From assembly GCF_900169075.1 (NCBI RefSeq), contig NZ_LT827015.1, positions 124,001 to 188,000 on the forward strand: 64,000 bases of DNA, given 5' to 3'. Position 1 is the stretch's first letter; each line of letters opens with the position of its first letter. The translations under genes and the position numbers were made by a program. The notes below the pieces were generated by a model, which was given only the letters and a program-made list of their open reading frames with translations, made no database searches and was not told the DNA's origin. This DNA comes from Chryseobacterium phocaeense. Its GTDB lineage: Bacteria; Bacteroidota; Bacteroidia; Flavobacteriales; Weeksellaceae. Of the stretch, positions 40,303 through 48,530 are shown piece after piece.

Positions 40303-40452
40303 AAACAAGTGCCGTAGAATAGTGTTACTTCGCTCATTACGACGGGGTCACGGGTTCGAGTCCCGTCTCTTCCACAAAAACACAGTCTGACATAGGAAGA
40401 GTAGCTCAGTTGGTTAGAGCACGCTTACACACTTTCGATTATTGCCTTGTTT
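40303..40452 (+). ncRNA. Y-RNA-like gene YF containing a circularly permuted tRNA
   Basis: Outer AAACAAG/CTTGTTT, bulged T, G-C, C-G. Inside, in order: T arm ACGGG-TTCGAGT-CCCGT, acceptor 3' strand CTCTTCC plus A, a 21-base linker, acceptor 5' strand GGAAGAG (perfect 7-bp complement), D arm GCTC-AGTTGGTTA-GAGC. The anticodon arm is replaced by the Y stem. Confidence 0.75.
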
Positions 40453-40466
40453 TACTATATGAAAAT

Positions 40467-40597
40467 AAAAGTGTCGTAAAGGAAAAATACATCGTACCAA
40501 ATCTGGGGAGGAATAGCGAAGCCGGTCACTCCGGCAAGGTTATCCGGTTCGACTCCGGCTGAACGACAGCCCCTTTTTCCTTGTCCCATTACCTTTT
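40467..40597 (+). ncRNA. Y-RNA-like gene YG
   Basis: Outer AAAAG/CTTTT, bulged T, G-C, T-A; inner stem AAGGAAAAA/TTTTTCCTT (9 bp). Body has AGCGAAGCCGG (also in YE) and a T-arm-like CCGG-TTCGACT-CCGG. Confidence 0.68.
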
Positions 40598-40601
40598 AAA
40601 A

Positions 40602-40628
40602 AATGCCGGTGAATTATTCATCGGCATT
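40602..40628. terminator. Hairpin closing the Y-RNA array
   Basis: AATGCCG / CGGCATT stem followed on the plus strand by a T-rich stretch; it overlaps the 3' end of the convergent HTH gene. Confidence 0.5.
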
Positions 40629-40961
40629 GATTATTTCTTTTATTTCTTCTTCGAAAGTTTTTTTCCAGTTCATGATCGTTGTTCTGCTGATCTTGTATTT
40701 CCTGGACATATAGCTTGTCGAAAAGCCATGCTTACTCTGATACTGCAAAAGCTTGAACATTGTTTTCTTGTCATAGGTTTTCAGCTTCTGATTGTTAAGC
40801 TGGCTTTCCTTCGATTGTTCAAATATTTTTTCGTTAAAATTCAGAATATCCTCAGTGGTGTTCAGCTTTCCAAGAAGTTCTTTTATTTTGGGGTCCTTCA
40901 GCTTTTCCGGATGCTCCAGCCTCAGCATGTCATAGTAGATCTTTTTGTAATTCGGGCGCAT
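40614..40961 (-). CDS. Small HTH protein (transposase-like helix-turn-helix)
   Basis: 115 residues. The C-terminal half, KHGFSTSYMSRKYKISRTTIMNWKKTF, is a clear helix-turn-helix of the transposase/homeodomain-like type. The N-terminal part (PNYKKIYYDMLRLEHPEKL) matches a multicopy Chryseobacterium family that lacks a nuclease domain. It lies 11 bases after a second HTH gene on the same strand. Could regulate the island or be a domesticated IS fragment. Confidence 0.75.
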   Translation of the reverse strand: MRPNYKKIYYDMLRLEHPEKLKDPKIKELLGKLNTTEDILNFNEKIFEQSKESQLNNQKLKTYDKKTMFKLLQYQSKHGFSTSYMSRKYKISRTTIMNWKKTFEEEIKEIINADE

Positions 40962-40972
40962 AATGGTTGGGG

Positions 40973-41404
40973 TTATCCGTTAGTATTGTCATTGTTTTTC
41001 TGAAGCCAGCGGTGAAGTGTACTTTTGGGAATAGAGTATTCCCTGATCACTTCGGCGTAGGTCATCTCTCCGGATAAGATCCTTTTCATAATAAAATCTT
41101 TGATTTCCTGGGTGTAAATATTTTTTCTGAAATACGGAATCTTATCAGATTTCTTCTGGTTTTTGGTGGCAGCAGATGGCGGTGCATACAGGATAAGATG
41201 AGAGCTGTAAAGCCTGAAAAAATCATATTCCAGTAATTTGCTCCATCTCAGCAGAAGCTCAGCATCTATGGATTTACTTTGATATACATTTTCAATAAAT
41301 GCTTCATCTTTATTGAGAAAATTGCAGATCCTCTCCATGGATATCTCATTTTCATCTACCATCTGCTTGATAAAACTTCCTATATGAATTTCCTTATATA
41401 ACAT
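40973..41404 (-). CDS. HTH protein, partner of the preceding gene
   Basis: 143 residues. The N-terminal EIHIGSFIKQMVDENEISMERICNFLN resembles an XRE-like four-helix DNA-binding region, RWSKLLEYDFFRLYSSHLILYAPP is a conserved middle, and the C-terminal ILSGEMTYAEVIREYSIPKSTLHRWLQK is a second HTH. This two-HTH plan recurs as a pair with the 115-aa protein in Chryseobacterium. Role unproven; a regulator of mobile or accessory DNA is plausible. Confidence 0.75.
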   Translation of the reverse strand: MLYKEIHIGSFIKQMVDENEISMERICNFLNKDEAFIENVYQSKSIDAELLLRWSKLLEYDFFRLYSSHLILYAPPSAATKNQKKSDKIPYFRKNIYTQEIKDFIMKRILSGEMTYAEVIREYSIPKSTLHRWLQKNNDNTNG

Positions 41405-41997
41405 GTATAGAGTACTATTTTTATTAATTTATAGACTAAAGAAAATAGATCATATATCACATTCATGCTGTGAATGAATAAATTGTCCAAAAATAAAAAT
41501 CATGCTGAGAAAAAAATCTCAGCAGCAGCAAAAAGGGAAGATGAGGCTCAGTGCTGTAACGGGTATTCGCATGGCCGGCAGGCTGTCTCAGGATCTGCCG
41601 ATAATTTGGTTTTCAGGTTATTTTGTCTTAAGAATTTTTTATACTTCCCATTTCCATCCGCGGAATTCTTATGTAATAGATACCATTTTCATGCAGCTTT
41701 ATTCGTAATATTTTAAACTATTGTCCTTAGTGTAAACAAATCATTTTTATGTGAATCTTTAAAAATGTTCAAATAATCCGTTTGTTCGCTTCAAATTTAA
41801 ATAAAAAATAGAAGCTAATTCTTAAAAATGAATAAAAAAACGCTATAAAAATAAAATTTAATTAAAATTAACATATTAAACCCTCTTATATGTGAATTAT
41901 TTTAAGTTAATATAATTTTAATTAAAAATATAATGGTGAGGTTCCGGAAAACGGATTTAAAAAAAAGAGACTGCCCGATAAAGCGATCCTTCTTAAA
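41405..41997. other. AT-rich intergenic region without a convincing gene
   Basis: A small TGCTGAGA/TCTCAGCA hairpin lies at about 41503-41526; the remaining sequence is low-complexity AT with only overlapping short frames. Confidence 0.5.
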
Positions 41998-43527
41998 TTA
42001 TTTGGGCATCACCCGGTACGTGGGATCTTCCTCGATATTTACTTCTATAAAACCACTGGCATTGTCCAGAAGTTTGATGCAGTCCGGGCTCAGATGTTTG
42101 AGCACCACCTGCTTTTCCTGCGTCTTATATTTTTCAATGATTTTTTTTAACGCTTCAATGGCTGACATATCTACGATGCGGGATTCCTTAAAATCTATAA
42201 TTATATGCTGCGGATCATTGGCAATATCAAATTTATCTGCAAATGCTGTGGTACTGCCGAAGAAAAGAGGCCCGTAAATTTCATATACTTTATTGCCCAT
42301 CTCATCAGTAGATTTTCTGGCCCTGATCCTCTTCGCACTATCCCAGGAAAATACCAGCGCTGAAATAACAACCCCGATTAAAACCGCCAAAGCAAGATTG
42401 TGAAGTACTACTGTAATAATGGCAACAAGCACGCCTACAAATATATCGGATTTGGGCATTTTGGTAATAATACGAAATGATGCCCACTCAAAAGTAGTAA
42501 TGGCAACCATCATCATGACCCCCACCAGAGCAGCCATAGGAATCTGTTCAATAACAGAACCTCCGGCAAGGATGATGAGAAGGATGGTCAGGGCACCTAT
42601 AACAGCGGAAATTCTGGTTTTTGCGCCAGCACCGATGTTGACAAGAGTCTGCGCTACCATAGCACAACCGCCCATTCCGCCAAAAAATCCGTTGGTGATA
42701 TTCGCAACACCCTGCGCTACTGCTTCCTGATTGGATTTTCCTTTTGTTCCGGTAATTTCATCTACCATATTCAGGGTCAATAATGATTCTATCAGCCCCA
42801 CGCCGGCCATCACCAGGGAATACGGGAAAATAATTTTTAAGGTTTCTATGCTGAAAGGAATTTCAGGGAGATGGAAAGAAGGCAGAGAACCGCTTACTGA
42901 AGCAATATCTAAGACTTTTTTTGTGTCAATATTAAAAAAATAAACCAGGGCAGAAACAATAATGATGGCCACCAAGGAAGAAGGAACTGCTTTGGTTATT
43001 TTACGGAAACTTAAGACAATTATGATCGTAAGAGCCGTTAAACCCGCCATGATCATCAGAGCCGAACCGTTCATCCATGTGCTGATCCCGTCTTTTACAG
43101 TTTTAAACTGGGCAACCTGGGCCATGAAAATAATAACGGCAAGACCATTCAGGAAACCATACATAACGGGCTGGGGAATAAGCCGGACAAATTTTCCAAG
43201 CTTAAAAGTTCCTACCAATATCTGAATAATTCCCGCCAGTATCACCGCTCCGAAAAGATACTGAACCCCATGGGATGAAGCCAGTGCAATCAGAACAACA
43301 ACCGTTGCTCCCGCACCACCGGAAACCATTCCCGGCCTTCCGCCGAAAACAGCAGTGACAATTCCCATTAAAAATGCGGCATATAAACCGGTAAGTGGAG
43401 ACAGCCCGGCAAGAATAGCAAATGATAACGATTCCGGGATCATGGTCATGGCAACCGTCAGGCCGGCCAGGATTTCATTTTTGAGATTTACATTACGCAA
43501 TTGAAAACCGGATAATATGTTTTCCAT
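41998..43527 (-). CDS. SulP-family inorganic anion transporter
   Basis: 509 residues. Ten or more membrane segments follow the SulP pattern: AGLTVAMTMIPESLSFAILAGLSPLTGLYAAF, ILVGTFKLGKFVRLIPQPVMYGFLNGLAV, and NGFFGGMGGCAMVAQTLVNIGAGAKTR. The C-terminal ~100 residues are a STAS domain (HIIIDFKESRIVDMSAIEALKKII). It imports an anion such as sulfate or bicarbonate with Na+ or H+. A leader of about 180 bases precedes the start codon. Confidence 0.92.
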   Translation of the reverse strand: MENILSGFQLRNVNLKNEILAGLTVAMTMIPESLSFAILAGLSPLTGLYAAFLMGIVTAVFGGRPGMVSGGAGATVVVLIALASSHGVQYLFGAVILAGIIQILVGTFKLGKFVRLIPQPVMYGFLNGLAVIIFMAQVAQFKTVKDGISTWMNGSALMIMAGLTALTIIIVLSFRKITKAVPSSLVAIIIVSALVYFFNIDTKKVLDIASVSGSLPSFHLPEIPFSIETLKIIFPYSLVMAGVGLIESLLTLNMVDEITGTKGKSNQEAVAQGVANITNGFFGGMGGCAMVAQTLVNIGAGAKTRISAVIGALTILLIILAGGSVIEQIPMAALVGVMMMVAITTFEWASFRIITKMPKSDIFVGVLVAIITVVLHNLALAVLIGVVISALVFSWDSAKRIRARKSTDEMGNKVYEIYGPLFFGSTTAFADKFDIANDPQHIIIDFKESRIVDMSAIEALKKIIEKYKTQEKQVVLKHLSPDCIKLLDNASGFIEVNIEEDPTYRVMPK

Positions 43528-43722
43528 AAACTTTTGAGAGTATTATAAAACACCTTTTCATATCAATGAATTATATAAGGTGTGATGATTAAAATTAAAT
43601 GATATATAAAGAAGGAGGTCCGGAAAGAAATTCCGGATACTGAAAAATAAGTATTCCTGCCACTTAAGGCGGTGTGATTTGCGAAGATGTAACTGCGAAT
43701 CGTTTCATAGACCGCAAAGGTA
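43528..43722 (-). promoter_or_regulatory. Promoter and long structured leader of the SulP gene
   Basis: TACCTTTG on the minus strand (43722-43715) precedes ~180 transcribed bases with GCGGT...ACCGC closing a stem near the 5' end and a TCCGGAA-TTTC-TTCCGGA hairpin (about 43618-43636). Confidence 0.4.
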
Positions 43723-43739
43723 AAAAAATAAAATGAAAA

Positions 43740-44140
43740 TCTTTTTTGCAGTTTGGAAAGTAGGTGGGAGGAAATAGGGAATAGGGAATAGGGAATAGGC
43801 CACTAAAAGAAATCTGCATGATCTATAAAATCTGCATGAACAAAAAACTCACAATTACTCTTTCACAATTGAAAATATTTTCACCGTTAAGATCTCATTA
43901 AGCAATTAAGAATATTAAGCAGACCGTGCTGGATAAAAAATATTTAATTAAGGATAGCTTCTTTCATATTCTTAATGTTTCGAAAAATAAATCAGTAAAA
44001 AAGTATAACCATAAAAGATATTTAGTTAACTGAATTTAAACAAATCATTAAGCCAGGCTTTAAACAATAGAAAATTCAGTAAAAATTCATAAAAATTTCT
44101 TAAAACAGGGAAGTACGTAATGCATTTATAAGAAAAATTT
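43740..44140. other. Intergenic region, short tandem repeat only
   Basis: GGGAATA repeats three to four times at 43773-43798. The rest is AT-rich with CTGCATGA and ATTAAG motifs but no gene. Confidence 0.5.
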
Positions 44141-44148
44141 TATCTTTG
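44141..44148 (+). promoter_or_regulatory. -7 box of the Ter operon
   Basis: TATCTTTG, about 88 bases before the first start codon. Confidence 0.55.
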
Positions 44149-44236
44149 GGAAGAATACCTAATTTAAACACTTGTTGATGATTAAATAATTTTAAATCTT
44201 TTTCAAGAGCTAAATAAAACTTTTAACTTAAAACTA

Positions 44237-44905
44237 TTGAAAACGGAGATCGACATTCACAACCACTGTCATTTTTCTTTTGACTTGTGGCTCACCCTAA
44301 TCAAATCTCATCCTGAATTTAAAATAAAAAGAGTTGAGCTGTTCTCCTCATTTTTTAATGTGGATAAGCCTATTGATGAGGTTGCGAAAACCGTAAAGTA
44401 TTACGATGATCTTTGCAATACAATCAATGAAGTGACAGGAGGGAATATTGATACCTTTGAGATCTATTTAATGATTCTGGGGTCATTGGATGCAGATATA
44501 AAACAGATTGGTAAGGAAACGCTGGAAGAATTTTATTTAAAAAGTGAAGAACTGTTTCTGGAATACAAACCTGTTATTATTTTCGAAAACATAAAGGAAT
44601 TTTTCGATCAGATTAAAAATCAGGGAAAGACAGTCAATATCCTCAGCAATACAGGATTTATCAAAGGAAAAACCATGCGTAAATTTCTGATTCAGGAAGA
44701 ACTGGATCAGTATATAGATTTCCATATTTATTCCGATGAAATTAATATTTCCAAACCGAATCCCCTTATTTTCCAGGAAGTAAAAAATAACCTCAAAGAT
44801 CAGGAGCTTCCCATGCACCGCGTCCTGCATATAGGAGACAACGCGCTGGCAGATTATAAGGGAGCCATGGATTTCGGTTTCAGTGCCCACCTTCTAAAAC
44901 ACTAA
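44237..44905 (+). CDS. Ter-associated HAD-family hydrolase
   Basis: 222 residues, beginning with TTG; no ATG fits because the conserved N-terminus comes at once. The first catalytic motif is changed: HCHFSFDLWLTL in place of DxDxT, with FDLW matching the D-x-W variant. NILSNTGF is motif II, and SKPNPLIF and HIGDNALADYKGAMDFGF are motifs III and IV. Ter gene clusters carry such HAD enzymes with a PRTase, thought to make a nucleoside-like metabolite. Six bases from the PRTase gene. Confidence 0.8.
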   Translation: MKTEIDIHNHCHFSFDLWLTLIKSHPEFKIKRVELFSSFFNVDKPIDEVAKTVKYYDDLCNTINEVTGGNIDTFEIYLMILGSLDADIKQIGKETLEEFYLKSEELFLEYKPVIIFENIKEFFDQIKNQGKTVNILSNTGFIKGKTMRKFLIQEELDQYIDFHIYSDEINISKPNPLIFQEVKNNLKDQELPMHRVLHIGDNALADYKGAMDFGFSAHLLKH

Positions 44906-44911
44906 ATACAT

Positions 44912-45736
44912 ATGAACAAAAGATACAGCTTACACCACATTCATTCGGCGGATGAATTCACTTTCTCGCCTGCGGAATACAGCTATTTCAAGTATGGCGC
45001 CAAGTCGTATGCTGAAAAATTTGCTAAAGAACTATTCGACGGATTTATAGCAGGACATGCAGAGCTTTTCAACACAGAAAAAGAAATTGTGGTCCTTCCA
45101 AGTCCTTATATGGCTATACCTACAGCCTCTAATTTTTTATGTTTCTTCTTTAAAAAACATCTGGATATGTATCTTTTCCAGAAAGGAAAGAAATCCAGTA
45201 TTTTATCGAAGATCAACCGGAACCATACGTATATCACAGATTACGGCAACCTTAATTTCGAGGACCGTAAAAATCTGATCGCTAATGATACTTATTACAT
45301 CGATAAGGACTTTTTACGCGGAAAACTTTGTATTTTTATAGACGATATCAAAATTACAGGAAGCCACGAGTTTACGGTGAACAGGATTTTGAATGAGTAT
45401 AATGTGGAAGCCGATTTCATGTTCCTCTATTATGCGGAACTGATGAATTTGGATCTTGATCCCAAGATTGAAAACTTTTTCAATTACTATGCGGTGAAAA
45501 ATATAAAACACATCGCAGAAGTAATGGTGAAGCCGGATTTTGAATTTAATACACGAATTGTAAAATATATTTTAGGCCTCGATTCAGGTAATTTTGATTA
45601 TCTTACGTCTAAAGTAAAAAAGGAGCAGATGGATCTGCTTCTAGAGCTGGCGATCAGCAATAATTATCATTTAATAAAAGAATACGAAAATAACATCAAT
45701 ACTTTAACACAAACGGAACTATATTATGGCTATTAA
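44912..45736 (+). CDS. Ter-associated phosphoribosyltransferase-like protein
   Basis: 274 residues. The PRPP-binding loop region LCIFIDDIKITGSHEFTV (DDIxxTGs) is clear near the middle, after EIVVLPSPYMAIPTASNFLCF. The C-terminal third is helical. This matches PRTases found in Ter systems together with the HAD hydrolase. It overlaps the terD gene start by 11 bases, so the two are translationally coupled. Confidence 0.78.
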   Translation: MNKRYSLHHIHSADEFTFSPAEYSYFKYGAKSYAEKFAKELFDGFIAGHAELFNTEKEIVVLPSPYMAIPTASNFLCFFFKKHLDMYLFQKGKKSSILSKINRNHTYITDYGNLNFEDRKNLIANDTYYIDKDFLRGKLCIFIDDIKITGSHEFTVNRILNEYNVEADFMFLYYAELMNLDLDPKIENFFNYYAVKNIKHIAEVMVKPDFEFNTRIVKYILGLDSGNFDYLTSKVKKEQMDLLLELAISNNYHLIKEYENNINTLTQTELYYGY

Positions 45737-46283
45737 CTTACAAAAAGGACAAAGAGAAAACATTAACGCACCTAAATTCACAGTAGGTTTAGGATGGGAT
45801 ATCAATAATACTTCAACAGGAACTGCATTTGACCTGGATGCTTCTTTATTTTTACTGGGTGAGGACAAAAAACTGGTTTCGGACAATCACTTTATTTTCT
45901 ATAATAATTTAGAGTCTCCGGATAAATCTGTAATCCACACAGGGGATAACCTTACAGGAGAAGGTTCGGGAGATGATGAGCAGATTAAAATTGATCTTAC
46001 CAAAATTGATTCTGCCATTCAGGAAATTACAGTAGTAGTAACCATCCACGATGCAGATGCAAGAAAGCAGAACTTCGGGCAGGTAAGAAATTCTTTTATC
46101 AGAATTTTCAATTCGGATACGAATGAAGAGATCCTGAAATATGAATTGGATGAAGATTTCTCTATTGAAACGGCTGTGGAATTCGGAAGAATCTACAACA
46201 GAAACGGAGAATGGAAATTTGAAGCAGTTGGGGCAGGACAAAGGGACGGCCTTGACAAATTTGTATCAATTTATCAAAAGTAA
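45726..46283 (+). CDS. terD: TerD-family calcium-binding stress protein (first copy)
   Basis: 185 residues. INLQKGQRENINAPKFTVGLGWDINNTSTGTAFDLDASLFLL has the TerD core with the acidic DLDAS; HTGDNLTGEGSGDDEQIKIDL forms the Ca2+-binding acidic loop; FGRIYNRNGEWKFEAVGAG closes it. TerD proteins act at the inner face of the membrane in response to tellurite, phage and other stress. Confidence 0.95.
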   Translation: MAINLQKGQRENINAPKFTVGLGWDINNTSTGTAFDLDASLFLLGEDKKLVSDNHFIFYNNLESPDKSVIHTGDNLTGEGSGDDEQIKIDLTKIDSAIQEITVVVTIHDADARKQNFGQVRNSFIRIFNSDTNEEILKYELDEDFSIETAVEFGRIYNRNGEWKFEAVGAGQRDGLDKFVSIYQK

Positions 46284-46285
46284 TT

Positions 46286-47455
46286 ATGGACAATCAGGAA
46301 AATCAGCCTATAGATCCAATGGGATCAATTGAGCCTCTTAAAACATTTGAACCAACGCCGATGGCTCCACCGAGCCAGCCTGTACAGAATGCAGCACCGC
46401 CGGTTCTTGTAGATAAAGAGGGGAATGTAAATCTGGCTCACTTACAGACAGAAGAGAGACAGAAATATGAGCTTCTGGCCAATTCTATTGATGAGACCAA
46501 TCCCGGTTCCATCGTGAATTATGGGGCGGAGCTTCAGAAAACTTTATCCAACCAGAGTGACAGCTTTTTGGGAAATGTAAGAAGATCAAACTCAGGAGAA
46601 GTAGGTGTATTGATTAACGACCTGTTGGTAGAATTGAACTATGTGGATGTTGATGAGCTTCAGCAGAATAAAGTGAAAAGCTTCCTGAGCAAAATCCCGT
46701 TCATGAAAAAGGTGATGACCCAGGTGGAAAACCTTTTCGCCAAATATGATAAGATCATCAACAATATTGAACAGATTGCCCATAAAGTGAACGCAGGAAT
46801 CATTACCTCTACCAAAGATAATGCAGTTCTTCAGACCATCTTTGAAAGCAATGTAAATTCCATCAAGGCTATTGAAGAACTGGTGATTGCAGGAAATGTA
46901 AGAATGGAAAAAGCTGCCGGAGAACTGGCCGTAATGGAAGCCGCTCCGCAGAACTACCAGGATTATCAGATTGCAGATAAAAGAGATTTCATTGCGAGAC
47001 TGGACAGAAGAATGGCCGATCTTAAAGTGGTGCGTATCATCATGATGCAGTCGCTTCCGCAGATCAGACTCGTACAGAATAATAACGTTTCTATTGCTGA
47101 AAAGGCGCAGACCATCCTTACCACTACACTTCCGGTTTGGAAAAACCAGCTTTCGCTGGCGGTGGCGATGTTCAGACAGCAGCAGAATATTGAGATCCAG
47201 CAGAAAGTGTCTTCCACTACAGAAGCCATTCTGAAGAAAAATGCTGAACGCCTTGGTCAGAATTCTGTGAATGTGGCAAGAGCAAACGAGCAGACGATTG
47301 TATCCGTAGAAACATTGAGAGAAACCACTTCAATGCTGATCAATACCCTAAACGAAGTGAAGCAGATCCAGAAGCAGGGAGCAGAAGGCAGAAGAAAACT
47401 GGATCAGGATCTTCAGACATTGGAACACGAATTAAAAGCAAACGTAAGAGGTTAA
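46286..47455 (+). CDS. telA: TelA-family toxic anion resistance protein
   Basis: 389 residues. After a Pro-rich N-terminus (TFEPTPMAPPSQPVQNAAPP) the protein is helical and coiled-coil, with PGSIVNYGAELQKTLSNQSDSFL, ADLKVVRIIMMQSLPQIRLVQNNNVSIAEKAQTILTTTLPVWKNQL (typical TelA core, given here in parts) and a C-terminal coiled coil. Two bases after terD. TelA is a universal partner of TerD in Ter systems. Confidence 0.93.
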   Translation: MDNQENQPIDPMGSIEPLKTFEPTPMAPPSQPVQNAAPPVLVDKEGNVNLAHLQTEERQKYELLANSIDETNPGSIVNYGAELQKTLSNQSDSFLGNVRRSNSGEVGVLINDLLVELNYVDVDELQQNKVKSFLSKIPFMKKVMTQVENLFAKYDKIINNIEQIAHKVNAGIITSTKDNAVLQTIFESNVNSIKAIEELVIAGNVRMEKAAGELAVMEAAPQNYQDYQIADKRDFIARLDRRMADLKVVRIIMMQSLPQIRLVQNNNVSIAEKAQTILTTTLPVWKNQLSLAVAMFRQQQNIEIQQKVSSTTEAILKKNAERLGQNSVNVARANEQTIVSVETLRETTSMLINTLNEVKQIQKQGAEGRRKLDQDLQTLEHELKANVRG

Positions 47456-47495
47456 ATAACAGGTTACCAAGGTGGGTGATGATGCAGCAACCATA

Positions 47496-48419
47496 ATGTC
47501 CCAGAGTAAAAGAAGATTAACAAAGCTTAAACTTCTGGCTAATTTTTTTGAACATATTGATATCATATCTATTTACATCAAAACAGATATTATTCATAAT
47601 CTATTTCAGGAAAATACCGCTCTGGACTACAGCAAGCTGGAACTTTTTCATCTTCAGTATACCGACAGTCTCATAGAACTCCTGACGAAAATAAAACGCC
47701 AGAAAGAAAATGATATGCTGACTGTTATTAACGAAATTGACGTCAATACCAAGTATATTGAAAGCTTTGAGGAAAGACGCGTAGACAGTTTTCAGACCGA
47801 TCGGAAGATGTACAGCGGTATATTCTCCCAGCATCTGAAAATGCTCTACAAAGATCTTACTGAAGATATCTTTACAGCAGACTGGAATAATGTCCTGTAT
47901 TTTCATAAAAAATACGGTCAGGAATTCTACAGAACCGGAACCGATGAGGAACAGCTGAAAGCCAAGCCTTTTCCGGCCTATCAGTATAAAGATTATACCA
48001 TAGAAAGGAAATTGCTGGGAAGGCTGAATATTCAGGCGTTCAAAGTGCGTTTTGTCTGCGGTTATCTGCTTGGGACGATAGAGTATGAGCTCTTTAAGAT
48101 CTTCCAGACCGATGATTATTTTATTTTCGGGGTGGATGATAAAAAACTTTATTTATTTGACGGCGATCTGGAAAAGCTTGATATTTCAGAGAACCAGTCG
48201 AATCAGAGTTCAATCATCAATCAGCTTAAAACCAAAAATGAGCTGCTTGAAAACTCCATCAACGAAAGAAAACGAACCATTCCGGCTGAAGTGGAAAACG
48301 TACTGAAAGATTATCTTAAAAACCTCGAAAGCATTGATATTATGAGCAAAATATTCGCATTTGATGAGGAAACGAACATCCTGCGGGCAATGCTGAATTT
48401 GAATTTGAATAATAATTAA
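47496..48419 (+). CDS. Uncharacterised Ter-operon protein
   Basis: About 307 residues from ATG 47496 (GTG 47472 is an alternative). Mostly helical N-terminal half (LTKLKLLANFFEHIDIISIYI), a beta-rich middle (YTIERKLLGRLNIQAFKVRFVCGYLLGTIEYELFKIF), and a C-terminal coiled coil. No signal peptide. It sits between telA and the second terD, so a structural role in the membrane-associated Ter complex is likely; no family is named. Confidence 0.65.
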   Translation: MSQSKRRLTKLKLLANFFEHIDIISIYIKTDIIHNLFQENTALDYSKLELFHLQYTDSLIELLTKIKRQKENDMLTVINEIDVNTKYIESFEERRVDSFQTDRKMYSGIFSQHLKMLYKDLTEDIFTADWNNVLYFHKKYGQEFYRTGTDEEQLKAKPFPAYQYKDYTIERKLLGRLNIQAFKVRFVCGYLLGTIEYELFKIFQTDDYFIFGVDDKKLYLFDGDLEKLDISENQSNQSSIINQLKTKNELLENSINERKRTIPAEVENVLKDYLKNLESIDIMSKIFAFDEETNILRAMLNLNLNNN

Positions 48420-48515
48420 AGCGAAAAGGCTGAAAGGCAAAATCGCAAAAAGGCAAAGGTTAAAAAGCGAATTTGCCCTTTAGCAATTTAGCCTTTTCGC
48501 AAAAAAAACAACAAT
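48418..48515. repeat. Palindromic AGGC/GCCT-type intergenic repeat, copy 2
   Basis: GCGAAAAGGCTGAAAGGC on the left, TTTAGCCTTTTCGC on the right; related to 13083-13228. Confidence 0.55.
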
Positions 48516-48530
48516 ACTAAACATAAAAAG

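Noticed and set aside
14904..41404. Prophage or ICE
   Set aside because: No integrase, capsid, tail, relaxase or T4SS genes; the region resembles a defence or stress island instead.
41474..41716. Overlapping 68-80-codon ORFs in the gap before the SulP gene
   Set aside because: Two frames overlap in AT-rich sequence with no motif, signal or conserved start context.
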